Shown here: in pieces, positions 24,356 through 32,726 of the stretch | How the letters are laid out: each line of letters begins with the position of its first letter | Numbering within the stretch: the first letter of the stretch is position 1 | DNA from: VRUE01 sp963697805 | GTDB taxonomy: Bacteria > Actinomycetota > Thermoleophilia > Solirubrobacterales > 70-9 | Assembly: GCA_963697805.1 (NCBI GenBank) | Contig: CAVOPB010000001.1 | Location: 372,001 to 436,000, forward strand | Length of the DNA stretch: 64,000 bases | Direction: 5' to 3' | Program-made: the position numbers and the translations under genes | The notes under the pieces: model-generated | What the model was told of the DNA's origin: nothing | Seen by the model: only the letters and a program-made list of their open reading frames with translations | Databases searched by the model: none

Positions 24356-25051
24356 TCAGCCGGCCGTAGCGAGGCGCTTGCTGGTCAGCTCACTCAACCA
24401 TTCGCCGAACTCGGGGCGGCTCTCCCAGTCGGCGCGGAACTTCTCCGCGCCGGCATCGGTGAGCGGGTGGTCGAGCATCTGGCGCAGGATTTTCGCCGGC
24501 GTCGTCGCGATCTCGCACCCGATCCGCGCCGCGGCGACGATGTGCTCGGGGTGGCGGATCGAGGCGGCGATGATCTCCGAGGTCATCCCGCCGGCTCGGA
24601 GCGTGTCCGCGATCTCCTCGAGCACCGTCGCCGAGTCGATCGAGATGTCATCGAGGCGACCCATGAAGCAGGAGACGTACGTGGCGCCCGCGGCCGCCGC
24701 GAGCAGGGCCTGGTTGGGCGAGAAGACGAGCGTCATGTTGACCGAGATCCCTTCGTCGGTCAGCGCCCTCGTCACCTCGAGGCCCTCCCTGTTGAAGGGG
24801 ACCTTGACGACGATGTGCTCGTGCAGCTCGCTCAGCGCGCGACCCTCGGCGAGCATTCCCTGGACATCCTGGGAGAGGACCTCGGCCGAGGTCGGGCCAC
24901 CGACCAGGTCGCAGATCCGCTGGATGCTCTCTCCGGGGTCGCCGTCCTCCTTGGCGAGCAAAGACGGGTTCGTGGTTGCGCCGGAGAGGACGCCCCAGGC
25001 GGCGATCTCCTCTACCTCGGCGACGTTTCCGGTGTCGATGAAGAGTCTCAT
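24356..25051 (-). CDS. Transaldolase / fructose-6-phosphate aldolase family (MipB/TalC)
   Basis: 231 residues, the short MipB/TalC-type TIM barrel. MRLFIDTGNVAEVEEIAAWG, GATTNPSLLAKE, the Schiff-base Lys83 in HIVVKVPF, NMTLVFSPNQALLAA, YVSCFMGRLDD and TTPAKILRQMLDHPLTD are all in place. The enzyme moves a dihydroxyacetone unit in the non-oxidative pentose phosphate pathway. Which of transaldolase or F6P aldolase activity dominates cannot be told from sequence alone. TAACCT lies 6 nt before the ATG, indicating a leaderless transcript. Its stop lies 15 nt from the Rho-like start. Confidence 0.92.
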   Translation of the reverse strand: MRLFIDTGNVAEVEEIAAWGVLSGATTNPSLLAKEDGDPGESIQRICDLVGGPTSAEVLSQDVQGMLAEGRALSELHEHIVVKVPFNREGLEVTRALTDEGISVNMTLVFSPNQALLAAAAGATYVSCFMGRLDDISIDSATVLEEIADTLRAGGMTSEIIAASIRHPEHIVAAARIGCEIATTPAKILRQMLDHPLTDAGAEKFRADWESRPEFGEWLSELTSKRLATAG

Positions 25052-25178
25052 GTCGCCAGGTTAGTGCAGGCCACAGATGGGCCGGTGGGGAGAGTCGTCG
25101 CGATGGACCTGAAACTGGAGCTGATCCCGGTTCCGGTCTCCGAGGTCGCGGACTTCCCCTGGACACGCAGCCGGACCT

Positions 25179-26849
25179 CTAGCCCGCCTGGTCGATCCCG
25201 GCCTCGGCCGCGGCGTCCGGCCAGGCCTCGGCCTCGCTCTTCACCCGGCGCCGTGACCAGCCCAGCTCCGCGCCCATCGCCTCGGCGACCGGGCGGGCGT
25301 CGGCGGCCGTGCGCAGCTGCGGCGCCGCGAGCAGCCCGAGCCGCGTCCGGCGCAGAAGGACGTCGGCGACCGAGCGGGCCTGCTCGCGCCGTGCGGCGAT
25401 CACGGCCTCGGCAAGGAGGTCGGGGCGGCCATCGACGATCGGCGCCGCCAGCTTCGGGTCCTCCCAGGCGACGTCGAGGACCGCCCTCGCGGCGTGCCCG
25501 TAGCGGAAGGCGAGCTGTGCGACCGAGTCCTCTCCGACTCCCTCCGGCGCCTCGAGGTCCTCGACCCGAGCCTCCATCCCGAGCGGTATCTCGGCCGTGT
25601 GGCATGGCGCCTCGCGGCCCTCGCGGTCGACGATTCGGTCGACAACCTGCTTCGCCATCCGCCGCCAGGTGGTGAGCTTGCCGCCGGTGATCGTCAGCAG
25701 TCCCGACGACGTCTCGTAGAGCTCGGCCCGGCGCGAGATGTCGACCGACTTCTTCGGGTCGCCCGATGAGATCAGGGGACGGACCCCGGCGTAGGCGCCG
25801 ACCAGATCGGAGCGGCCGAGCTCGGTGCCGAAGAAGGCGTTGACCGCGTCGAGCAGGTACTCGACGTCATCGCCGCCAGGCCGCGGATGGTCGATGTCGC
25901 CGTCGAAGTCGTTGTCGGTCGTCCCGACGAGCGTTCGCCCGTACCAGGGCAGGGCGAAGATCGCCCGCCCCTCGCCGGCGGGGACGATGCAGGCCGCCGA
26001 CCCGGTCGAGAGGTCGGCGCGGTCGAGTAACAGGTGGGTGCCGCGGCTCGGCTTGATCCGCGGCACGTCCTCCTCCTCGACCACCTCCTCGGGCCGCAGG
26101 AGGTCGGCCCAGACTCCGGTCGCGTTGACCACGTTGTCGGCGGCGACCTCGATTCGCTCCCCCGACTCGGCCTCGACGAAGGCGACGCCGCTTGCTTTCC
26201 CCTTCTCCGAGATCAGGTCGGTCACCTCGGCCCCGTTCAGCATCACCGCGCCGAACCGCTCGGCCTCGCCGAGGATCGTGAGGACGAGGCGGACGTCGTC
26301 GGTCTGGCAGTCGTAGAAGAGATAGGCGTCGTTGGGGTCGCGCGGCTCGAGCGCGGGAACCATCTCGAGCAGCTCCTCGCGGTCGATGGTCCGATGGCGG
26401 TCGGGTGACCAGGAGAACTCCTCGTCCTCCTCCTTCGAGGAGCGCATCTCGCGACGACTGCGACCGACCCGAGTCGTCGCCATCACGTCGTACATGTTGA
26501 GGCCGAGCCCGATTCTGCGGTCGCGGCGGTCCTCGCCCAACGACGGGACCAGGAACGGCGTCGGGTAGACGAGGTGGGGCGCGAGCTGGACCATCAGCTG
26601 ACGCTCGAGCAGCGCCTCGCGAACAAGCCCGAGGTCGAGGTTCTGGAGATAGCGGAGGCCGCCGTGGACCATCTTCGAGGACCGGCTCGAGGTCCCGACC
26701 GCGTAGTCGCCGCGCTCGAGCAGCGCGACCGAGTAGCCGCGGGAGGCGGCGTCGAGCGCGACGCCGGCACCGGTGATCCCACCGCCGATCACGACGACCT
26801 CGAAGCGCTGCCCGGCGATCGCCTCGACCGCGTCGGCGCGCGAGATCAT
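25179..26849 (-). CDS. glpD: Aerobic glycerol-3-phosphate dehydrogenase
   Basis: 556 residues. The FAD-binding VVVIGGGITGAGVALDAASR is at 18-37, followed by SSRSSKMVHGGLRYLQ and the catalytic-domain blocks PSRGTHLLLDR and FALPWYGRTLVGTTDND. The C-terminal helical domain is present (about 420-540). It oxidises sn-glycerol-3-phosphate to DHAP and passes electrons to quinone at the membrane face. No other glycerol gene (glpK, glpF) is near. It begins 22 nt after the nitroreductase stop and may be the tail of the B12 operon or a separate unit. Confidence 0.95.
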   Translation of the reverse strand: MISRADAVEAIAGQRFEVVVIGGGITGAGVALDAASRGYSVALLERGDYAVGTSSRSSKMVHGGLRYLQNLDLGLVREALLERQLMVQLAPHLVYPTPFLVPSLGEDRRDRRIGLGLNMYDVMATTRVGRSRREMRSSKEEDEEFSWSPDRHRTIDREELLEMVPALEPRDPNDAYLFYDCQTDDVRLVLTILGEAERFGAVMLNGAEVTDLISEKGKASGVAFVEAESGERIEVAADNVVNATGVWADLLRPEEVVEEEDVPRIKPSRGTHLLLDRADLSTGSAACIVPAGEGRAIFALPWYGRTLVGTTDNDFDGDIDHPRPGGDDVEYLLDAVNAFFGTELGRSDLVGAYAGVRPLISSGDPKKSVDISRRAELYETSSGLLTITGGKLTTWRRMAKQVVDRIVDREGREAPCHTAEIPLGMEARVEDLEAPEGVGEDSVAQLAFRYGHAARAVLDVAWEDPKLAAPIVDGRPDLLAEAVIAARREQARSVADVLLRRTRLGLLAAPQLRTAADARPVAEAMGAELGWSRRRVKSEAEAWPDAAAEAGIDQAG

Positions 26850-26871
26850 CGAGGGACTCCGCGCTCCGCCA

Positions 26872-27381
26872 TCAAGGTAGGAACTCCGTCACCTGGTCGA
26901 CGGGCGACCTCGGCGGCGGCGCTTTCTCCTGGCGCGCCTCCCCGAGGTGAAGAAGGCCGACGAAGCGCTCGCCCTCACCGAGGCCGACAGCCCGCCGCCC
27001 GGCCTCGCTGCGCAGGACCGCGGGCGTCCGCCAGTAGCCGGCGAGCCCCCGGGCGTGGGCGGCCAGGAGGACGATGTAGGAGGCGACCGCGGTCGCGTGC
27101 AGGTCCTCCTCGTCCTGGACGGGGTCGCCCTCGAGAACGGCGGAGACGACGACCAGCGTCGGGGCGCGATCGAGCTTAGCGGCGTCCTCGGGCCCGGCGG
27201 CCTCCTTCAGGACGGCGAGGGACTTCGGCCCGACAACGCGGAAGCGCCAGGGCGCGGTCAGATGGTGATTCGGAGCCCACCGCGCCAGCTCGAGCAGCGC
27301 CTCCAGCTCCCCACGATCGAGCGACTCCTCCCCGAAAGCCTTGTGGGTGCGGCGAGTGCGAATCGCCGTCTCGACGTCCAT
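26872..27381 (-). CDS. Nitroreductase-family flavoprotein in the B12 operon
   Basis: 169 residues from ATG 27381 (MDVETAIRTRRTHKAFGEES). The fold is the FMN-binding nitroreductase type: RTRRTHKAF at the start, ARWAPNHHLTAPWRFRVVG, and a C-terminal EGERFVGLLHLGEA. Among known members it is closest in pattern to YdjA-like short forms. It starts 4 nt after the stop of the S-component/barrel gene, so it belongs to the riboswitch-controlled operon. BluB (lower-ligand synthesis) and CblC (B12 dealkylase/decyanase) share this superfamily, which makes a corrinoid-related role plausible, but no diagnostic BluB residues are seen. Confidence 0.85.
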   Translation of the reverse strand: MDVETAIRTRRTHKAFGEESLDRGELEALLELARWAPNHHLTAPWRFRVVGPKSLAVLKEAAGPEDAAKLDRAPTLVVVSAVLEGDPVQDEEDLHATAVASYIVLLAAHARGLAGYWRTPAVLRSEAGRRAVGLGEGERFVGLLHLGEARQEKAPPPRSPVDQVTEFLP

Positions 27382-27385
27382 CTCC

Positions 27386-29270
27386 CTACCAGCCGAAGCG
27401 ACGACCGAAGAAGAGCACGCTGCCGAGGGCGAGGCCGCCGGTTCCGAGGCCGACCCCGATCGGGGCCAGCGGCTTCGGTGCGGGGGGCGGGCTCTTGGCT
27501 TCGAACTTCGGCAGCGGCGGCGATTCCGGTTCAGCACCCTCGGTCGTGGTCGGCGTCACCGGGATCGGCGGGCCGGGGGTCGTGGCCGGCGGGGTCAGCG
27601 GCGGCGAGCCGCCGGAGCCCGACCCAGATCCCGATCCACTACCGCCCGAGGGCGGGGTCAGCGCTTCCGGGATCGACGGCGCCCCGGGTGTCGTCGGGAC
27701 GATCGGCGTCGATGAGCCTTCTTCGGAGTTGGTCGGGGCGGGCTTCGGCTTCGGCGCGCGGGGCGGTATCGGCGAGATCGGGAACGACATGCCGGCGACG
27801 GCCGGCAGCGCCTGGGCGGTGACCCAGACCGGGGTCTGATTGCTCGACGAGGAGTAATTGAAATGGCCGTCGGAGTCCTGGCGCGCGAGCAGGTAGCTGA
27901 CCGCCGACTTGCCGCCGTTGGTGATCGAGGCGGGATCGGTTCCGATCGCGAGCATCCCCTGGGCCGCCCACGCCGTCGACTGGGAATTGGCGGGGCCGGC
28001 GCCGCTCAGCGGCGAATCCGCCGCTCGAGAGCTGCGCCGCTTTGAGGAACGAGAGCCCGCGTTGGGAGAGCTTCGAGCTGCGCAGCGCCTGCATTGCCGC
28101 GCCGGTGTTGTCGGCGGTGCTCGGCTTGCCCCGTTCGTCGCCCCAGCCGCCGTCGTCGTTCTGGGTGTCCCCCAGCCACGAAAGCGATTTGTCGAGCCCA
28201 CCGGTGTCGCCGGCCGCCCGCAGGGCGAGCACCGCGTAGGCGGTCGTGGCCGGCCACCCTTCCCAGGAGCCGTTGCTGCCGCGGCGATTGGCGAGAGTGC
28301 TGACCAGGTCGCGGCCGGCGAAGGAGTGGGCATCGACCCCGGCGCCCTCGAGGGCGAGGATCGTGCGGGCATAGTCGCCGCTGCTTTCGATTTCGCCAAG
28401 GGTCGAGCGCAGAAAGTCGACGGGCGTGCTGCCGGCCTTGGAGATGTCGAGCGGGTTGCGGCCGGTGGCCTCGAGCCCGAGCATCGCCCAGCTCGTGATC
28501 GAGGCGCTCGAGCTGCTGCCGGGACTGCTGCCCCAACCACCGTCGCTGTTCTGGACCGAGACCAGCCAGTCGGCCGCTCCGGCCGCGCCGGTCGCGCCCT
28601 GTGCCTGGGTGGGAAGCGCGGTGACCACAAGCAGCGCCACCAGCAGGGACCCGACCAGCGCCGGGGTGCGGGCCCGCCACTCGAACCGCTCGCGGAAGCG
28701 GACCAGCATCCGCAGCATCGCCGGACCGGCGACCAGCGCAAAGACGACGTTGCCGACCGCGTGGGCGAGGTCGAACGGGAGCGCGCGCGACTCCAGCGCC
28801 AGGAATCGCTGCATCGAGAGCTCGCCGCCATAGGTAGCCATCAACGAGAAGTTTAGGAGCGCCCCGTAGGCAACCCCCGCAAGACCGCATGCGGCGGCCA
28901 GCTTGCAGCGGCCGATCGGGCGCCGAGACAGGGCCAGGATCGCGCCGTAGATGCCGCAGAGCCCCCATCCCGCCATCTGCCAGGGCGTCCATGGCCCCTG
29001 CCCGAACCAGAGGTTCGAAACGAGCGCGGTGAGGCCGCCGACGGCGAATCCGGGAGCCGGCCCGAGCGCATAGCCGGCGAGGATCACGATGTCGGTGGTC
29101 GGCTTGACATTGGGGAAGGCGGCGAACGCGATCCGGCCCGCGATCGCCAGCGCGGCCAGCGCGGCGACGAGTGCGACGACCTGGGACGGCGGCCGCGAGC
29201 GCTCATACCAGGCGAACCCGGCCAGGAGGACGCCGCCGAGGATCAGGAAGCTGGCCAGCTCCCAGCTCAT
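27386..29270 (-). pseudogene. ECF S component fused to transcobalamin-like alpha/alpha barrel (1-nt frameshift)
   Basis: ATG 29270 overlaps the ATPase stop by 4 nt. Residues 1-200 form a six-helix ECF substrate-binding domain (RIAFAAFPNVKPTTDIVILA, FGQGPWTPWQMAGWGLCG). A further membrane segment (about 203-220) leads to an extracytoplasmic barrel with six helical repeats marked by QNSDGGWG (240-247), GSWEGW, QNDDGGWG (370-377), SSGGF and DSDGHF, as in terpenoid-cyclase/transcobalamin N-domains. The frame breaks right after codon 419 (28014). Dropping one base at 28011-28013 continues the barrel (PLSGAGPANSQSTAWA), then a Pro/Gly-rich linker and a C-terminal membrane anchor ending RRFGW, 627 residues in total. 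It is probably the B12-binding subunit. The frameshift may be real or an artefact. Confidence 0.85.
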
Positions 29271-30940
29271 CGACTCGGCCCTTCGCTGCCAAGCTGAGCG
29301 GCCCCCTGCTCGGGAGTGACGACGCCGGGCAGGTCGAGGATCCGCGCCACCTCGGTCGCGAAGTACCAGCCGCCCGAGAGGACATCGCCGCAATCGGCAT
29401 CGGCGATCGCGACCCCGTCCCCGAGGAGGACGACGCGGTCAGCGAAGCCGACCGCGAACTCGACGTCGTGGGTGGCGACGACCACCCCGGCGCCGGCGGC
29501 GGCGAGCCGGGAGATCAGATCGGCGAGGTCCCCCTTGCGGGCTCGGTCCATGCCCCGGGTCGGCTCGTCGAGCACGACCAGCCCGGGCATGGTGCCGCGG
29601 TCCATCCGCCCGGCGAGCACGATCGCCAGCGCCAGCCGCTGCCGCTCGCCGCCCGAGAGGTCCCGCGGGTCCGCGTCGACGGCGTCCTCGAGACCGACGA
29701 CCCGGAGGGCCTCCAGCCCCTCCTCGCCCGGCAGCTCGTCGCCGACCCGCTCGCGGACCAGATAATCGCCCGGGCTCTGGGTCAGCAGCGCCACCCCACC
29801 GGGAACCTCAACCCTGCCCTTCGCCACGGCCTCGAGCCCCGCCACCGCCCGCAGCAACGTGCTCTTCCCGGCCCCGTTTCGCCCCATCAGCGCCACCCGC
29901 TCCCCACGCTCGACCCGCAGGTCGATTCCCTTCAGGACTTCGCGCCTCTCCTTATTGTCGCCGAGATCCACCCACAGGTTCCTGAGCTCGAGGGCGGGCG
30001 GGTCCTGTCGCGGGGACAGGGGGGGCGCTGCGGGCGGGGACGTCCTCGACCCCCCCTGTCCCCCCGCCACCCGCCCGAGCTGCGGCCGCGAGGGAGCAGC
30101 GGAGAGGGTGCGACGGGCGTCTCGGACCCCAACGGGGGGCGGCTCGATCCCGGCGAGGGAGAACATGCGGGCGGCCGGCGTCTCGAGCGCGGGGTCTGAG
30201 TCCTGGGCCCAGCCGAGGAAAGCACGGGGCGCGCCATCGAAGGCGACCCGGCCGGCGTCCATCGCGATGACCCTGTCGGCGGCCGCGAGACAGCGCTCGA
30301 GGCGGTGCTCGGCGAGCACGATCGTCACCCCCCACTCCTCATTCAGCCGCCGCAGCAGCCAGATCAGCTCGTCGCCGGCGACCGGGTCGAGCTGGGAGGT
30401 CGGCTCGTCGAGCAGGACCATCGCCGGGCGGGTGACGAGGGCGGCGGCCAGGGCCACCCGCTGCAACTCCCCACCCGAGAGGGTGTCGACGGTCCTGTCC
30501 AGGAGCTGGGGGATCGCGAGCGCGAGCGCCACCTCCTCGACCGCCCGCGCGCGGGCCGCCGGGGCCTCTCCGCGAAGCTCGAGCGGCAGCTCGACCTCGG
30601 CGGCGACGGTCGTCGAGACGACCTGGGTCTCGGGATCCTGGGCGACGTAGCCGACCGACGCGGCGAGCTCGCCCGGCCCGGCGGCGATCGCATCGAGGCC
30701 GCCGACCTCGATCCGACCGGCGATCTCACCGCCGTGAAAGTGCGGGACCAGACCGCAGGCCGCACGCAGCAGGGTCGTCTTTCCGCAGCCGGAGCGCCCG
30801 GCGAGAACGACCAGCTCGCCGGCGGCAATCTGCAACGAGACGTCCCCGAGGGCGGCCCGGCCGGCGTTCGGGTAGCTGTAGCCGACGCCGTCCAGGGAAA
30901 GCGCCGGCGCGGCACGGGTCGGCGTCACGAGGTCAGCCAC
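29267..30940 (-). CDS. ecfA: Fused EcfA-EcfA ATPase of ECF transporter
   Basis: 557 residues holding two complete ABC ATPase domains. The first has Walker A GRSGCGKTTL (about 48-57), Q-loop GYVAQDPETQ, signature LSGGELQ and LLDEPTSQLD. The second (from about residue 320) has GRNGAGKSTL, LSGGERQ and VLDEPTRGMD. The domains are joined by a Pro/Gly-rich linker of about 40 residues containing a 14-bp perfect inverted repeat at DNA level. GTG start overlaps ecfT by 8 nt. It supplies ATP-driven force to the EcfT-S complex. The neighbouring riboswitch indicates cobalamin as cargo. Confidence 0.94.
   Translation of the reverse strand: MADLVTPTRAAPALSLDGVGYSYPNAGRAALGDVSLQIAAGELVVLAGRSGCGKTTLLRAACGLVPHFHGGEIAGRIEVGGLDAIAAGPGELAASVGYVAQDPETQVVSTTVAAEVELPLELRGEAPAARARAVEEVALALAIPQLLDRTVDTLSGGELQRVALAAALVTRPAMVLLDEPTSQLDPVAGDELIWLLRRLNEEWGVTIVLAEHRLERCLAAADRVIAMDAGRVAFDGAPRAFLGWAQDSDPALETPAARMFSLAGIEPPPVGVRDARRTLSAAPSRPQLGRVAGGQGGSRTSPPAAPPLSPRQDPPALELRNLWVDLGDNKERREVLKGIDLRVERGERVALMGRNGAGKSTLLRAVAGLEAVAKGRVEVPGGVALLTQSPGDYLVRERVGDELPGEEGLEALRVVGLEDAVDADPRDLSGGERQRLALAIVLAGRMDRGTMPGLVVLDEPTRGMDRARKGDLADLISRLAAAGAGVVVATHDVEFAVGFADRVVLLGDGVAIADADCGDVLSGGWYFATEVARILDLPGVVTPEQGAAQLGSEGPSR
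30012..30063. repeat. 14-bp inverted repeat within the EcfA linker
   Basis: GGGGACAGGGGGGG (30012-30025) is mirrored by CCCCCCCTGTCCCC (30050-30063) around 24 nt. It lies in the coding region for the inter-domain linker and preserves the frame, as palindromic insert elements do. Confidence 0.6.
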
Positions 30941-31805
30941 GGCGCACCCACGGGGCCAGCCCCGAGAGGGCGATCAGCGCCGCCAGGCTCCAGGTGGCGG
31001 CGTCGCTGTCGAGGCCGATCGTCGGATAGGCGTGGAACCCTCCGGCGCCGGCGAGCTGGCCGGCGATCGCGAGCGCCAGCAGCGCGCCGGCGACGGCGAA
31101 GAAGCGCGGGTCATGGCGGGAGCGACCGCGGCCAACAGCGGTCCGCGGCGACCCGAGGCCGTAGCCGCGCAGCTCAAGGGTCGCGGCGACATCGACAGCG
31201 CGATCGAGCGAGCCGGCGAGCAGCCGCCGCGCGAGCTGCGCCTTTCCGACCGGTGCCGCGGCACGCCCGCGCAGCTGCGCCGCGTCGCGGAGGCGGGCGG
31301 CATCGGCGGCCGCGACCGGGACGAGCCGCGACACCAGCGTCGCGGTCAGCGCCGAGCGGCCGGCTACCGGACGCAGCGCCCGCAGGACCCGGTCCGGGTC
31401 CACGCAGGCCGAGTAGACAGCGAACGCGACGAGGACGACGAGCGCGCGCAGGGCGAGGATCAGGCCCTCGGCGATCGCCTCGGCGGTGACGTCGACGCGG
31501 CCGAGTACCGGCCAATCGCCGAGCCGGGCGAGAACCGTCTCACCGCTGCTGACGACGATCGCGTTGACCGCGACGATCAGGATCCCGAGCGTCAGCCCCA
31601 TCCAGAGTGCCGCCCGCACCGCGCCCGACGCCCCGGCCAGGATCCCGGCGCTCACCGCCGCCACCCCCACCGCGGCGAGGACGATCGGGCTCGAGTAGAG
31701 AAACGCGACGACCACGAGCGACCCGAGGTAGGCGACCGCGGCGAGCGGCGAGGCCGACTGCAGCGGGCCGGGCCGCGGGGTGTACGCGAAGGGCGACCGG
31801 ATCAC
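30933..31805 (-). CDS. ecfT: EcfT transmembrane component
   Basis: 290 residues with about six membrane helices (segments around 22-60, 63-85, 115-135 and two near the C-terminus). The cytoplasmic coupling helices hold the EcfT signatures: RLRDAAQLRGRAA and VAATLELRGYG, each containing an Ala/Leu-Arg-Gly motif that contacts the ATPases. It starts with a 4-nt overlap after the DUF4430 lipoprotein and is followed by the ATPase with 8 nt overlap. Together with EcfA and the S component it makes a single-purpose (group I type) ECF transporter. Confidence 0.9.
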   Translation of the reverse strand: MIRSPFAYTPRPGPLQSASPLAAVAYLGSLVVVAFLYSSPIVLAAVGVAAVSAGILAGASGAVRAALWMGLTLGILIVAVNAIVVSSGETVLARLGDWPVLGRVDVTAEAIAEGLILALRALVVLVAFAVYSACVDPDRVLRALRPVAGRSALTATLVSRLVPVAAADAARLRDAAQLRGRAAAPVGKAQLARRLLAGSLDRAVDVAATLELRGYGLGSPRTAVGRGRSRHDPRFFAVAGALLALAIAGQLAGAGGFHAYPTIGLDSDAATWSLAALIALSGLAPWVRRG

Positions 31806-32722
31806 GATCCCACCGGTAACGGCGACTCCGCGCCGCCCTCGGTCGCGACGGCGTAGCGGTCCCGCAACGAGGCCTCATCGAGCAGGCCGGCGGCCGCGGC
31901 GACCCCCTTCGCGCTGGCCCCGGTGACGATCCAGGTCGGCGGGCCGCCGCCGCGCCGAGTCGCGGCGAGGAGGCCCGCCGAGGGCCCGAAGCGTTTCGCC
32001 GCCTGCCCCCGTCGATCGAGACCGACCAGGGCCCGACCGCCGCCGGTCGCCTCGAATCGGGCGTAGACGCCGCTGCCCTCCGGTCCGGACTCGAGCTGCG
32101 AGGCGGCCGCATCGGACTCGAGCCGGGCCCAGGGCCCGACCAGGACCCGGATCGGGCTCGGGCCGTCGTTTGTGGCGTCGAGCGTCGCCCCCACGGCCCG
32201 CAGCCTCGCTTCCACCACGGCGCAGGCGCCGCCGCCGCCGCGGCATTCGACGACGGTCGGGTGCTCGTGGCCCTCGTAGCCGCCGACGAAGGGGTGTGGC
32301 CAGGACCCGACGACGGCAGGGACCGAGATCGCCGCCGACCAGTCCCTGTAGTCCCACCAGATCTCCTCGCCGCCGTGGAGCTGGACGTCGGCGGCCCCGA
32401 CACTCGACTCGACCCCGTTGACGTAGAAGAACCAGTCGAGCGAGCGGCCACCGCCGTAGTCACCCTCGAGACTGTCGATCGATTGCACGAAGCCACCTCC
32501 ATAGCGGGTCGTGATCCCGGCGTTTCGTTCGAGGACCCGCATCACGGTGTCCGATTCGGCCACGTCGTCGGTGGCGGTCGCGACCACATGCTGGGCCCCG
32601 AAGTCACGCGTCACGGTGACGCCGACCTGGCCCAGGTCGTCTCCTGGGCCGAGACCGCAGCCGGCGACCGCGAGCGCCGTCACCAGCAGCGCGATCGCGA
32701 TCGCCTGGCTGCCGTGCCTCAC
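31802..32722 (-). CDS. DUF4430 lipoprotein (transcobalamin C-domain-like)
   Basis: 306 residues from a GTG. The signal peptide ends in a lipobox AVAGC (Cys22), so the protein is anchored on the outer face. Residues of about 32-130 are a DUF4430 domain: VTVTRDFGAQHVV, DTVMRVLERNAGITTRYGGG, SLDWFFYVNGVES, LHGGEEIWWDYRDW. This domain is homologous to the C-terminal beta domain of animal transcobalamin/intrinsic factor, which closes over the corrin ring. The last 150 residues are an Ala/Gly-rich domain of unknown role. It sits 4 nt after the second DUF4430 gene and overlaps ecfT by 4 nt. Probably the extracellular B12-capture subunit. Confidence 0.85.
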   Translation of the reverse strand: MRHGSQAIAIALLVTALAVAGCGLGPGDDLGQVGVTVTRDFGAQHVVATATDDVAESDTVMRVLERNAGITTRYGGGFVQSIDSLEGDYGGGRSLDWFFYVNGVESSVGAADVQLHGGEEIWWDYRDWSAAISVPAVVGSWPHPFVGGYEGHEHPTVVECRGGGGACAVVEARLRAVGATLDATNDGPSPIRVLVGPWARLESDAAASQLESGPEGSGVYARFEATGGGRALVGLDRRGQAAKRFGPSAGLLAATRRGGGPPTWIVTGASAKGVAAAAGLLDEASLRDRYAVATEGGAESPLPVGS

Positions 32723-32726
32723 GCCA

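Noticed and set aside
26872..27381. Calling the nitroreductase BluB
   Set aside because: It is short and lacks the recognisable BluB core; only the superfamily and operon place are shared.
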